DNA of 64,000 bases, taken from positions 4,323,986 to 4,387,985 of the forward strand of contig NC_084730.1 of the NCBI RefSeq assembly GCF_033807575.1, written 5' to 3'. Source of the DNA: Cydia pomonella. Its lineage: Eukaryota; Arthropoda; Insecta; Lepidoptera; Tortricidae. Positions 43,815 through 54,461 of the stretch are shown here, piece by piece (the stretch's first letter is position 1; every line of letters starts with the position of its first letter). The notes beneath the pieces were generated by a model, which saw only the letters and a list, made by a program, of their open reading frames with translations, was not told where the DNA came from and ran no database searches. The position numbers were made by a program, and so were the translations under genes.

Positions 43815-44240
43815 AGGTGGTGGGCAAAACTCGGAACCGGTTTTAAAAATAGCGGTAAATACCGATTTATTTCGGTTTACTCTGGCCTTCATAAGAATGC
43901 GAACGTTTAAAGAACTTTATTGTAACCTAAATAAACCAGTTTAGTTGACGAGCGTAAAGGCAGCCGGCCTGGTGAGGTGCCGGGTAAACAAAGACATCGA
44001 TTTAGGAAGAAAGCGGTTTCTATTGTTCGAAACCGGTTTATCTGTTAATATCTTTATTTATTTATGCACAAAAGAAAACCTGTTAGTATAAAAGGCGAAC
44101 ATAATGCCATGAGGCATTCTCTACCAGTCAACCTTTATGGAAATGTTCTTCTTAAAACCGGTTTAAAAATAACGGATTTACGAACGAAACCGAAATTAAA
44201 AGGTTATGCGCCAAGTACATGATAACGGTTTCGAAATTTG
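43815..44240. repeat. AACCGGTTT-rich block with nested LINE tail
   Basis: Repeated words CGGTTT, AACCGG and GAAACCG at both ends (43824-43860, 44020-44045, 44155-44240) suggest one element split by the LINE 3' end at 44050-44152. Confidence 0.5.
44050..44152 (-). mobile_element. LINE 3' end (GGCATTAAGTCCGCC family)
   Basis: Minus strand: GACTGGTAGAGAATGCC, then the sequence to GGTTTTCTTTTGTGCATAAAT. Same family as 10800-10910 and 54755-54825. Confidence 0.7.
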
Positions 44241-44244
44241 ACTG

Positions 44245-45425
44245 GTTTCTGGGCCTTGTTGGTGGGGTCAGCTATTCTCCTTAACCTCCATTTCGCCACA
44301 TCTAAAACATCGACCTTGTCTTTCTAACTTGTTCTGGGTCTGTCCCTGGATCTTCGACGATATGTATAGAAGATAAATTGTAACATACTTAAATATATGT
44401 AAAACATATATAACTTACTAATATCAAAAGGATAACATATTTAAAAATCTGAATATCGATACACGATACTTGAAAATGTCTATTGAAATATCTATTTTAT
44501 TTTCAATTTCTAATATGACACTGAGGGAAAAAAGAGTTGGCAGTTATCTGATTATTCCCACAGACGCCAATAATTTAGCATCCTAGAGGGAAAAAACAAT
44601 ATTTCCCGGAGTTTAATCGGATATTGCTGGCTGACGATGGAAACCGACTATTCGCGGCATCCTTTTAACAGGTTTGCTCTCCTTGTAACCTTATAAGTTT
44701 TTAGGTGTTGGGTTGGGTCTGACGGGAATGATACCCAGAGTAACGTGGATCTGAAATACTTAAGTTGGAGAGAGTTCCTGACTACCTAAGATAAAATCCA
44801 GTTAATTGACTTAACTTATTGATAAGGTGATATTAGCATAAAGTGTGAAAATGGAAATTTAATAGTGGAAAATAGAAAACTCAAACAATCTCATATTTCT
44901 CAATATAATTTTATTGTTATTTTATAGTATTAAATCTACAGATTACCTACCACTTTTTACTGAACCACTAGTTATATACTCGTACTTAGTGCTTGGCATG
45001 TTGATTTTTTGCTCAGAAGCATAAGTGGCGCATCTGAAGTGGATACACTTCGCAAGAAAAAAATCCAAAAATAAGGTCAAGAGTTATTTTTTTCCTGACC
45101 TACATAACGTAATAAAGGAGCAAGCAAGGTTGTGACCAAGATTTGTAATAATGTCATACAACATAATAAAATTAATTTAAAACCGTTTAATTAGGGGTAA
45201 GAAGTGTTAAATATGTAGTTATTTGTATTACAAGTGTTTACTCCGAGTGAGACCGAAAAATTTTCACCACACCAACGTGAGGAAAATAATAACTATAAAG
45301 TACCAAAAAACAAACAATCAATCAAATCCGAATGAAAGTAATAAAAAATATCATTCAAAATCATCATTTAAAAGTCAATTCTACCAGCTAACATAAGGAA
45401 CATACTTTGCCCCACATGGGGATAA
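44245..45425. other. AT-rich stretch, nothing identified
   Basis: No supported frame or repeat structure. Confidence 0.35.
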
Positions 45426-45427
45426 AA

Positions 45428-45740
45428 TGAATAGAATAGAATAGAATAGAATAGAAAAACGTTTATTACAAACCCATCTACAAACAGCACCACATTAGAA
45501 AACAAAAAAAAAAGTAAGAAAGAAGATCTAATACACTAAACAGTTATAACTACTTGTAACTTATACTAACATGCAATAGTTACAGTGATGATGCTGTAAT
45601 TAGAGGCTACAAATGGACACCACTCAGCATATGCTCTAACATATATATGCTACAGCGCTGGTCTTCCGTGGAGCCCAGGGCAAGAAGATAGCTCAGAACA
45701 GTAAAGGCAGTGTCACACATTTAGCAAGTATTAATATTTA
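45428..45740 (-). mobile_element. LINE 3' end with (AATAG)n tail
   Basis: (GAATA)n at 45428-45458, then AAACGTTTATTACAAACCC and a UTR containing ACACCACTCAGCATATGCT. No coding frame remains. Confidence 0.6.
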
Positions 45741-46159
45741 AATGCAACTTTCTGATTTGTTTTTGAGCAATCAAGAGGGCCTTTACCTGTTGGTGTGATG
45801 AAAAACATTTTTCCAACACGGTTCAAGCCTCTAGGCTCCAAGTGGCACTCCCAGCCTTATCTACAATTTCCTTTGTTCTCTCGCAATTTTATTCTTATCT
45901 CGTCGGAACTCAGCTTTGGGCGTTTTTGACAAGTTTCAAGTAGTTTTATTTTAACTCGGATGCCGGATATGTTTTAATAATTTGATATCTACGTGTGGTT
46001 TTTATCTTAATTTAATAGACGATTTATTATCATTTATTTTGATAAGTTCATAACTAACGCGTAAAAATAGTGTCATCTTAATGCTTGACTAATTATACAT
46101 ATAAGATTTTGTTGTAAATGTTATACTTTGTAAATATTATTAGTTATTTAATCTTATTA

Positions 46160-46236
46160 TGTAAATATTTAATGTAATCCTGACTTGTAAAACAACGATT
46201 TTACCAATAAATAAATCAATTAATCAATCAATCAAA
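46160..46236 (+). mobile_element. Possible LINE 3' end with (TCAA)n tail
   Basis: CGATTTTACCAATAAATAAA followed by TCAATTAATCAATCAATCAA. Only the tail supports it. Confidence 0.4.
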
Positions 46237-46294
46237 TAAGACATAGGTGTTATATTATAATAGTACTGCCAAACTGCGAATCAGTTTGATGGCA

Positions 46295-46800
46295 GTTATA
46301 GACCGCGGGCCAGGAGCATATATCGTCAGTCATCGCCTCCCGGCTGATACTGTTGATTGTTTAGATACTGTTTTTTTTTTATATTACGTCGGTGGCAAAC
46401 AAGCATACGGTCCGCCTTATAGTAAGCAGTCTCCGTAGCCTATGTACGCCTGCAACTCCAGAGGAGTTACATGCGCGTTGCCGACCCTAAACCCGCCCCC
46501 CCCTCGTTGAGCTCTGGCAACCTTACTCACCGGCAGGAACACAACACTATGAGTAGGGTCTAGTGTTATTTGGCTGCTGTTTTCTGTAAGGTGGAGGTAC
46601 TTCCCCAGTTGGGCTCTGCTCTAGATCTGGAATGACATCCATTGGCTGTGCCCTACCACACAAAGCGAGATGACATTCACAATGCCCATACCTCTCTTTT
46701 GGACGTAGTTTAAGGACGTATCCGGGTCCCAGTTTAAATAAAAAAAAAAACCGTCAGCCGGTTGTATCGCGGTGGAAAGACCGTCAGCTGTAAAATTAAC
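46295..46800 (+). pseudogene. Unidentified coding-like segment, split by Repeat B
   Basis: Before the insertion one frame reads DRGPGAYIVSHRLPADTV; after it, 46750-46792 reads KNRQPVVSRWKDRQL and stops. The same residues in the same order (SHRLPLDTLL, then KNRQPFVSWWKERRL, stop) occur in the inverted copy at 46962-47245, so both are relics of one coding sequence. The protein family is not known to me; it may be the C-terminus of a mobile-element protein. Confidence 0.5.
46371..46737 (-). mobile_element. Repeat B, full length, inside the coding-like segment
   Basis: T-run and TATTACGTCGGTGGCAAAC through CGTATCCGGGTCCCAG. It sits between the two halves of the segment above and so inserted after that segment arrived. 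Confidence 0.88.
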
Positions 46801-46961
46801 ATGTAAAAAATACGCACCTTACCACTTTATGTCCGCAAAGTATGCGTAATATCTAAATTGCGTAATCCGTCAATTTGAAACGCCTGATGGAATGCTACAT
46901 TCAAAGTTTCATAATTTTGTTATACTATCATAGAAAGGTAAAGCAGTTATTTTATACATAT

Positions 46962-47250
46962 TCATGCGACCAGCCGACGTTCCTTCCACCATGATACAAA
47001 TGGCTGACGATTTTTCCAAGTAACAAAAGCATCTGAACTATCATCTAACAAAGTATCAAGCGGGAGGCGATGACTAAATTTTTTTTTCGTGTTTCGGTGG
47101 CTGCCATTTCTCGAGCCACCAACGGAGCGGTAGCTGACGTCCACGAGAGTTCATCAAACGTAGCCGTTAACCACTATACGAGTTTTCGCCCGGGAGGCGA
47201 TTCGTCATGGAAATTTGTTCCTGGCTGGCGGTCTATTCAATTAATTCAAC
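46962..47250 (-). pseudogene. Unidentified coding-like segment, inverted copy
   Basis: On the minus strand, one frame reads DRQPGTNFHDESPPGRKL, a stop, then WLTATFDELSWTSATAPLVA and REMAATETRKK. After a frameshift it reads SHRLPLDTLLDDSSDAFVTW, KNRQPFVSWWKERRLVA and a stop at 46962. TCGCCTCCCG occurs twice (47100s and 47060s on this strand); the plus-strand copy lacks exactly what lies between them, as if recombination had removed it. Confidence 0.5.
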
Positions 47251-47264
47251 TATTTATTTAATTA

Positions 47265-47990
47265 TTTATTTATTCCGCTCGTGATATACATAATTTGTGT
47301 CAGTTAAATGTAAACATGCTGTTTTATTTTAACTTAATAGCTAAGCATGCAAAATTAATTATAATTATTCTAATTAGCCTTCAGAAACAGCAAAGATGGG
47401 CCAATAAAAAAATGGCCCATTTTCATGATCCCTTAGATCAGATCTACATCAAAATATAAAGACAGAATTGGCCTCTCGGTTTGTTGCTGTTGCATGTGAG
47501 CGTCTTTTGTGGTCTGCTTAGATTAAAGGCAGTGGCAGCGTTTTCTCTTTGTCTTGTTGATTATTAAAAATGAATAGTATTTCCACATACATATCATATT
47601 AGTATTTGGTGATTCTAACATAGCTGTAAGTACATACATACTAACTATCAAAAATGAGTCTGTAGTTACTCGAAATAAATGATATTTATTTTATTTATTT
47701 CACTGAAATCTGATCTCATGGTAGGATTCACACATCCGAATCTACTTTTTTCTAGGAGGAGATGGTGGGATGACCTGAAAATACGGGAAAATTGGAAGTC
47801 TATTCGGGTTAGGCTTTTGCCCAGCGAGGGACCCTTAGACTTAATACAAATACGAACGCAACCTTCATTCTCTATAAATCCAACCAGTAGATCCACGCCA
47901 CGTTGATAGTAATACCCCTAAAACACGTATTCAGGGTATGGTGAAACTCGCGACCTAAATCCCTTTGTGTGGAGCGGAATGTCTTTTTAT
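47265..47990. other. Stretch with one weak LINE-like frame
   Basis: 47745-47790 reads RRRWWDDLKIRENWKS, faintly like the RRRWxDDL end of a LINE ORF2, without other support. The rest is AT-rich. Confidence 0.3.
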
Positions 47991-48529
47991 GACTGAAGAC
48001 GGAATTTAAAGTGAATATTAGTGTTGGTGGCGGGCATTTTGTTCAGTGAAGATGAAGGTGATTGCTTATAACTCAAATTTTTTGTGTCTATATGACTTTA
48101 CCCACGGAATAATGGTGGATCAGATATTTGGGAAGCGTGCGCGGAGCCGAAACCAACACGTAGAGCCCTTTTGACACCTTAATGAAATGTAAGGGCTACA
48201 CCGAGCTGGTGCTGCAGTAAATAAGCTATTGGATGAAAGCGATGGACTGAATTCTGGGCTACCTATGGGATTTAAAACCGGATGCCTGCCTAATAAAATG
48301 GTAGGTATACAATTTTAGTACCTGAAAACGGTGACTTGCCCCACAAGGTGGGCCCCGCAAAAAGTGACATCTAGGATGGCTCAAGGGCAATACCGGTGTG
48401 AGGGCTGAGGGTAGAGAGATGTCACTGGACTTTAAAGATTTATCTATATGATATTATAAGGCTAGGGACTTTCGGTTGCTTATCGTGGTTCCTAGAACTC
48501 AACTCCACGGAGTTAACATATATGATTTT

Positions 48530-49047
48530 GGACCCGGGTATGTCCTTAAACTACGTCCAAAAGAGAGGTATGGGCAATGTATAAATTTTATAGGACATTA
48601 TTACACAAATTGACTAAGTCCCACAGTAAGCTCAATAAGGCTTGTTTTGAGGGTACTTAGACAACGATATATATAATATATAAATATTTAAAAATACTTA
48701 AATACATAGAAAACACCCATGACTCAGGAACAAATATCCATGCTCATCACACGAATAAATGCCCTTACCAGGATTTGAACCCGGGACCATCGGCTTCATA
48801 GGCAGGGTCACTACCCACTAGGCCAGACCGGTCGTCGTAATGTGAATGTCATCTCGCCTTGTGTGGTAGGGCACAGCACAGCAGATGTCATTCCAGATCT
48901 AGAGCAGAGCCCAACTGGGGAAGTACCTCCACCTTACAGAAAACCGCAGCCAAATAACACTTGACCCTACTCATAGTGTTGTGTTCCTGCCGGTGAGTAA
49001 GGTTGCCAGAGCTCAGCGAGGGGGGGGTGGGGTTAGGGTCGGCAACG
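48530..49047 (+). mobile_element. Repeat B, split by SINE-A and cut at the duplication edge
   Basis: GGACCCGGGTATGTCC to GGGCAATGT, then the SINE, then AATGTGAATGTC to GGCAACG. The normal 3' third (GCGCATGTAACTCC...GACGTAGTAT) is missing because the duplication junction falls here. Confidence 0.9.
48581..48838 (-). mobile_element. SINE-A nested in Repeat B, copy 1
   Basis: Flanked by AATGT at 48576-48580 and 48839-48843, a short target duplication. Complete head and tail. Confidence 0.9.
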
Positions 49048-49052
49048 GAACG

Positions 49053-50108
49053 GACTGAAGACGGAATTTAAAGCGAATATTAGTGTTGGTGGCGGGCATT
49101 TTGTTCAGTGAAGATGAAGGTGATTGCTTATAACTCAAATTTTTTGTGTCTATATGACTTTACCCACGGAATAATGGTGGATCAGATATTTGGGAAGCGT
49201 GCGCGGAGCCGAAACCAACACGTAGAGCCCTTTTGACACCTTAATGAAATGTAAGGGCTACACCGAGCTGGTGCTGTAGTAAATAAGCTATTGGATGAAA
49301 GCGATGGACTGAATTCTGGGCTACCTATGGGATTTAAAACCGGATGCCTGCCTAATAAAATGGTAGGTATACAATTTTAGTACCTGAAAACGGTGACTTG
49401 CCCCACAAGGTGGGCCCCGCAAAAAGTGACATCTAGGATGGCTCAAGGGCAATACCGGTGTGAGGGCTGAGGGTAGAGAGATGTCACTGGACTTTAAAGA
49501 TTTATCTATATGATATTATAAGGCTAGGGACTTTCGGTTGCTTATCGTGGTTCCTAGAACTCAACTCCACGGAGTTAACATATATGATTTTGGACCCGGG
49601 TATGTCCTTAAACTACGTCCAAAAGAGAAGTATGGGCAATGTATAAATTTTATAGGACATTATTACACAAATTGACTAAGTCCCACAGTAAGCTCAATAA
49701 GGCTTGTGTTGAGGGTACTTAGACAACGATATATATAATATATAAATATTTAAAAATACTTAAATACATAGAAAACACCCATGACTCAGGAACAAATATC
49801 CATGCTCATCACACGAATAAATGCCCTTACCAGGATTTGAACCCGGGACCATCGGCTTCATAGGCAGGGTCACTACCCACTAGGCCAGACCGGTCGTCGT
49901 AATGTGAATGTCATCTCGCTTTGTGCGGTAGGGCACAGCACAGCAGATGTCATTCCAGATCTAGAGCAGAGCCCAACTGGGGAAGTACCTCCACCTTACA
50001 GAAAACCGCAGCCAAATAACACTTGACCCTACTCATAGTGTTGTGTTCCTGCCAGTGAGTAAGGTTGCCAGAGCTCAGCGAGGGGGGGTGGGGTTAGGGT
50101 CGGCAACG
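49053..50108 (+). repeat. 1062-bp tandem duplication, copy 2
   Basis: Differs from copy 1 at only about seven positions that I could find (for example AAAGCGAAT, GCTGTAGTAA, AGAGAAGTATG, GCCAGTGAG), roughly 99% identity. Unlike copy 1, it continues into the complete 3' end of Repeat B. Confidence 0.95.
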
Positions 50109-50207
50109 CGCATGTAACTCCTCTGGAGTTGCAGGTGTACATAGGCTACGGAGACTGCTTACCATCAGGCAGGGCGTATGCTTGTTTGCCACCGACGTAG
50201 TATAAAA
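49592..50207 (+). mobile_element. Repeat B, complete but split by SINE-A
   Basis: Whole element from GGACCCGGGTATGTCC to GACGTAGTATAAAA, with the nested SINE at 49643-49900. This is presumably the original 3' end; the version in copy 1 was cut by the duplication. Confidence 0.9.
49643..49900 (-). mobile_element. SINE-A nested in Repeat B, copy 2
   Basis: Same insertion point as 48581, offset by exactly 1062 bases, so one insertion event was copied by the duplication. Confidence 0.9.
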
Positions 50208-50209
50208 TA

Positions 50210-50858
50210 AATGATGTATGTAAATATTTTTTTTCAAAGTCAAAGTCTAAAAATAATACGTTATATGTGATTAATGTTGTTACATAATTCATTAGTACAT
50301 TATAATAGAGTGCAATTAGTAGTCACAGGTCACATTCACAGCTACGTGATAATTTTAAATGATTTGTCAAATTATAAATCTTCTTTGAAACTTCATTCGT
50401 TTTTACTATAAAACCTAAAAATTAATCAAAATTGGTAAGTATCTTAGTAGACAAAAATGTAGTACAAAAGACGTAAATAGTCGTGCATTGATGTCTTTTC
50501 TATGGAAGCGTGATGGCACGTCATTGGTACATTTTTTAATCGTTGACTACAGCGTATCGAAATTAATATTATAGTTGATTTGGGAGCCCATACATAAAAA
50601 GTACGCAATTATAGTTTGGTATACGAAATCTTAATTCAACCACAGTCGACGAGGATAAAATATAACTTAAACACCCAATCGCCCGTCCCATATAAAATTA
50701 TGCAAATTAACTTTCATAATTAATTCATTAATTAACGGAAAGTCTGCAGTTGAAAGATTTACCGGCCAGGATTAAGCAGACCACACACGGGGAGGTGCTA
50801 CTACGCGCAACGCGACGTTTCATGTTTGAGAGTGTCGAAACGCCAAGTATAAGTAGGT
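50210..50858. other. AT-rich stretch, nothing identified
   Basis: No supported feature. Confidence 0.35.
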
Positions 50859-50859
50859 T

Positions 50860-51054
50860 CAGTACCCCTAGTGTAATTTTAGTCGATAGCGAAACGTGAC
50901 GTACGCGTTTGCGTTAAGTCTCATTTTGTATGGGTTCTTGAACAGCGCGCCAAGCGGGACGTTTTGGAAAGTCAAAAATCTCATACAAAATGACACTTAA
51001 CGCAAACGCGTACGTCACGTTTCGCTGTCGAAAATATTTACACTAGGGGTACTG
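50860..51054. mobile_element. 195-bp MITE, copy 1 of 3
   Basis: CAGTACCCCTAGTGTAA at the left and TTTACACTAGGGGTACTG at the right; inner arms share GAAACGTGACGTACGCG, TTTGCGTTAAGTCTCATTTT. The centre (TGAACAGCGCGCCAAGCGGG, GACGTTTTGG) is in the opposite orientation to copies 2 and 3. Non-coding; needs an enzyme from elsewhere. Confidence 0.88.
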
Positions 51055-51209
51055 GGTACTCCTTTCATACTCATAGTATTTGAAATGTTATTTATGACAA
51101 ATGAAAGTTACAGTTTTGAATGATTCACGGTTAGTATGGTTGGTTAAAGTGTAGTGAAATTAAAGTTGTTTTTTTTTTTAACAACAAGAAACATCAGAGA
51201 ACGATGCTA

Positions 51210-51365
51210 TTAAGCTTAGAATAAATTTCAAAGTGGATCAATGACTGCTGTGAGACTTGAACTCACGGCCTCTGGATCGATACTCCAGCGCTCTGCTAAC
51301 TGAGCCACCAAGACCTCATCCATAGCCAGCGAATCTTTCCACTTTTAAATTTAGTCTAAGCTTAA
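51210..51365 (-). mobile_element. tRNA-like sequence between inverted arms
   Basis: The minus strand of 51247-51316 reads TGGTGGCTCAGTTAGCAGAG (A box, D arm), CTGGAGTATCGATCCAG (a 5-bp stem with a 7-base loop) and GTGAGTTCAAGTCTCAC (perfect T arm, B box). No acceptor stem pairs. Outside it, TTAAGCTTAGAATAAATTT (51210-51237) and its near-inverse (51338-51365) form 28-base arms. It is a tRNA-derived repeat rather than a working tRNA gene. Confidence 0.7.
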
Positions 51366-51608
51366 TGTTGATTTGCATACAATTATGCTAGTTTAACGTA
51401 GAAATGTTTGCATTCCGGGTAAATATTTGCTCACGATTCAACGTCACGTAAATTTGACTATGTGCTGTATTGCGTCCGCCACGTATGCAGCAACGTAATG
51501 AGATTCGTAATCCTAGTGTGTTTCTACATGAGTAAAATTTAGCTCGATGCCAGACCATTCCGTGTGTTAACGAATTTAAACTTGGCTCGCAGAAACAGAA
51601 AAAAAGAT

Positions 51609-51803
51609 CAGTACCCCTGGTGTAAATTTAGTCAACATCAAAACGTGACGAACGCGTTTGCGTTAAGTCTCATTTTGTATAGGATTTTGAGTTTCCAAAA
51701 CGTCCAGCTTGGCGCGCTCTTTCTAAATCCAATACAAAATGAGAATAAACGCAAACGCGTACGTCACGTTTCAAAATCGAATTTATTTACACTAGGGGTA
51801 CCG
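51609..51803. mobile_element. 195-bp MITE, copy 2 of 3
   Basis: CAGTACCCCTGGTGTAA to ACACTAGGGGTACCG, same length as copies 1 and 3. More diverged at the left. It generates the 88-codon open frame at 51564-51830. Confidence 0.88.
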
Positions 51804-51999
51804 TTGTCAGTTCGAAAATACGACATTTAAAATGGGTGGGACAATTCGATTCGCTCGTTTGTGTCAGCAAGTCGACTTTAGGTGACTGTTAAAAATGTGG
51901 GTTTTATGAGCTTTTTTATGGTTTTAGAGGTTGGAGGGTGATACTCGTACGTAAAACCACGAAAATAAGAATGAAGAACAATTTAGTAATAGAACACAT

Positions 52000-52356
52000 G
52001 GACCCGGGCATGTCCTTAAACTACGTCCAAAAGAGAGGTATGGGCAATGTGAATGTCATCTCGCCTTGTGTGGTACAGCAGATGTCATTCCAGATCTAGA
52101 GCAGAGCCCAACTGGGGAAGTACCTCCACCTTACAGAAAACCGCAGCCCCGCAGCCAAATAACACTTGACCCTACTCATAGTGTTGTGTTCCTGCCGGTG
52201 AGTAAGGTTGCCAGAGCTCAACAAGGGGTGTGGGGTTAGGGTCGGCAACGCGCATGTAACTCCTCTGGAGTTGCAGGTGTACATAGGCTACGGAGACTGC
52301 TTAACATCAGGCAGGCCGTATGCTTGTTTGCCACCGACGTAGTATAAAAAAAAAAG
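52000..52356 (+). mobile_element. Repeat B, near full-length copy
   Basis: GGACCCGGGCATGTCC to GACGTAGTATAAAAAAAAAA. Carries a CCGCAGCC duplication (52141-52156) and a small deletion in GGTAGGGCACAGC. Confidence 0.88.
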
Positions 52357-52995
52357 AACAATCGTTAATAGAAAACGCCAATTTTAATTTAAATAATGTA
52401 TTCAAGTATTTAAGTATAATATCTAATACTATATATATCTAAGTATAATATCTAATATTATAAGGTACAAAAACATGTCAGAAACAAGTATTTAAGTTGT
52501 TTATTTGCTTTCATGTTGTACATAAGTTCTTATGAAATAAAAGTTTAGAACATGAGCCCTGTAAGAGCATGGCAATTCTTATATGTAACTTAAGCTAATT
52601 TTAAAACAGACAACGCGATGATTATATCAATAATTATTTTAAAACCTTTCTGTTTTATGCCAATAGACAATAGGTCAGAATCTAGACCGTGTAAATTATT
52701 AATATTTTTATAATAAGTGATTTACCGCGGGTAAAAATGATGCCTAGGTAAAATAAAGGTAAAAGAAACTGAAGTTAAGCACAAGTTGGCTAAATTCCTT
52801 TCCAAATGGAAATTTTACACAGAAAAGTCTAGAAAATTTGCCACATTGAAGATAACCTGTCCGCATAATTTAATAAATGTTCTTCGGGATTCTTTAATAC
52901 AGAATTTCTTTCGCTAGGTTAACTTATAAAATACTTATAAAAGAATAAATATTATTAGCAGTTGAACACGAATGACGTATCATATGATAAGAAAA
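52357..52995. other. AT-rich stretch, nothing identified
   Basis: A short duplication (AAGTATAATATCTAATA at about 52404 and 52441) is the only structure noticed. Confidence 0.4.
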
Positions 52996-53190
52996 CAGTA
53001 CCCCTAGTGTAAATAAATTCGATTTCGAAACGTAACGTACGCGTTTGCGTTAAGTCTCATTTTGTATAGGATTTTGAGTTTCCAAAACGTCCCGCTTGGC
53101 GCGCTCTTTCTAAATCCAATACAAAATGAGATTAAACGCAAACGCGTACGTCACGTTTCGAAATCGAATTTATTTACACTAGGGGTACTG
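52996..53190. mobile_element. 195-bp MITE, copy 3 of 3
   Basis: CAGTACCCCTAGTGTAAATA to TATTTACACTAGGGGTACTG, with the best-preserved arms of the three. The terminal repeats pair over about 75 bases per side. Confidence 0.9.
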
Positions 53191-53417
53191 AAAGCTAAAA
53201 TAAAAATCCGAACTAGATATTTTGAAAAAGGTAAGCTTGCATGACAGAAATGCCTTTGAAATCTATCATGATGAGATTATACTTGTTCATAAAAAAAAGA
53301 GGGATTACTTATAATATTTTTCATATAGCTTGGGTGCGGACAACGATGATAGCTGTCAACTCCATACATTGTCCTCATATTTGTCCACAATCCTCTTAAG
53401 GTTTGCCTTGAAATTAG

Positions 53418-54400
53418 ACATAGACATAGACATAGAATATTTTTATTTAACACCACATTGAAACATGTTTACAGGCAATACTACAAAACATTACAAGCCT
53501 TAAAATGAAACTTAATTAGGCACAAATTTATGTTTACATGTAGATATAAAAAACTTTTAAAATTATGATGCTAAAAAGGAGCGAACCTCAGCATGTGTTG
53601 CAGCAGGCTTACCTACTACAACGCTGGTTTTCAGGCCGACCCTTCGTACAATACGAATATACTTGCTGCTTGTCGGAAACTGTATGGCTAAGACTGTTTT
53701 AGTTTGTGTAGAAAATAATATAGGTATGCAAATATATGTTTATGTTTATGGATATATTCATAAGATTATACTGTATGACACTATGACATATGTGATAGTA
53801 GGTTTAATGTTTAGGCTAAATAAATACGTTGGGTAATAAAGTATATATTGAGGAGATAAATAAAATGAATGTAATAATTTTACTATAAGTAAGTACCGAG
53901 ATTAACAAAGTTGAACGGCGCATAAGAACGATTTCGACCACTACAGATACGACGGTTTTACTCTAGTACCAGGAGGTAGCATGCTTTGAAATTCTAGAAG
54001 TTGTTGTTTGAGTTTTAATTTAAAAGTACTAATTGTATTTAAGTTTTTGATAGGTGGCGGTAAGTTATTCCAGCATTTTGTTGCTGAGTATTTAAAACTA
54101 CCTTTGAAAACGGCAAAGTGACAGCGAGGCAGTAACAAATCATCGCAAACCGATCTGATTCCATACAAGCTTGACCTGCTACCATGAAATTTAAACTTAT
54201 TAAATAGATACTCTGGTTTAGACGTTTTAAAAACACCAAATAACAGAGATGAAAGATGCAATTCTCTGCATAATGACATTTTAAGAATACGTGCTGAGTT
54301 CAAATATGGCGTCACGTGCTCTCGTGGGGCGACTCCAAAACAGTAACGTGTGCAGGCGTTTTGCACTCTTTGCACCATCCGGTCTGTACTAGCTAATAAA
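53418..54400 (-). pseudogene. LINE ORF2 C-terminus, CR1/Jockey-like, longest in window
   Basis: A 145-codon minus-strand frame (54378 to 53941) reads MVQRVQNACTRYCFGVAP, REHVTPYLNSARILKMSL, RELHLSSLLFGV, then LPRCHFAVFKGSFKYSATK and CWNNLPPPIKNLNTISTFK. This is the RVQN.C.R...G....HVTPYL....L....R.......L.......P.YL and S....A...WN.LP..I.... tail after the reverse-transcriptase domain, and it is uninterrupted. The 3' UTR ends in a (TATGTC)n run at 53420-53445. Nothing upstream of 54400 belongs to it, so it is 5'-truncated; the preserved frame suggests a fairly recent insertion. Confidence 0.85.
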
Positions 54401-54461
54401 TTAAAGACACGCTGTATTTATTTCGAATCTCTTGATCGCAATAACACTAAATGCCCATCTG

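Larger units (their letters stand above)
47991..49047 (+). repeat. 1062-bp tandem duplication, copy 1
   Basis: GACTGAAGACGGAATTTAAA begins this copy and recurs at 49053. It contains about 540 bases not seen elsewhere in the window (for example GATGAAGGTGATTGCTTATA, ACTTGCCCCACAAGGTGGGC), then Repeat B interrupted by a SINE-A, and ends inside Repeat B at GGTCGGCAACG. Confidence 0.95.

Noticed and set aside
51247..51316. Functional tRNA gene
   Set aside because: The acceptor stem does not pair; D, anticodon and T arms alone fit a tRNA-derived repeat.
51564..51830. 88-codon reading frame
   Set aside because: Most of it lies inside the 195-bp MITE; the same peptide appears in the other copy near 53062.
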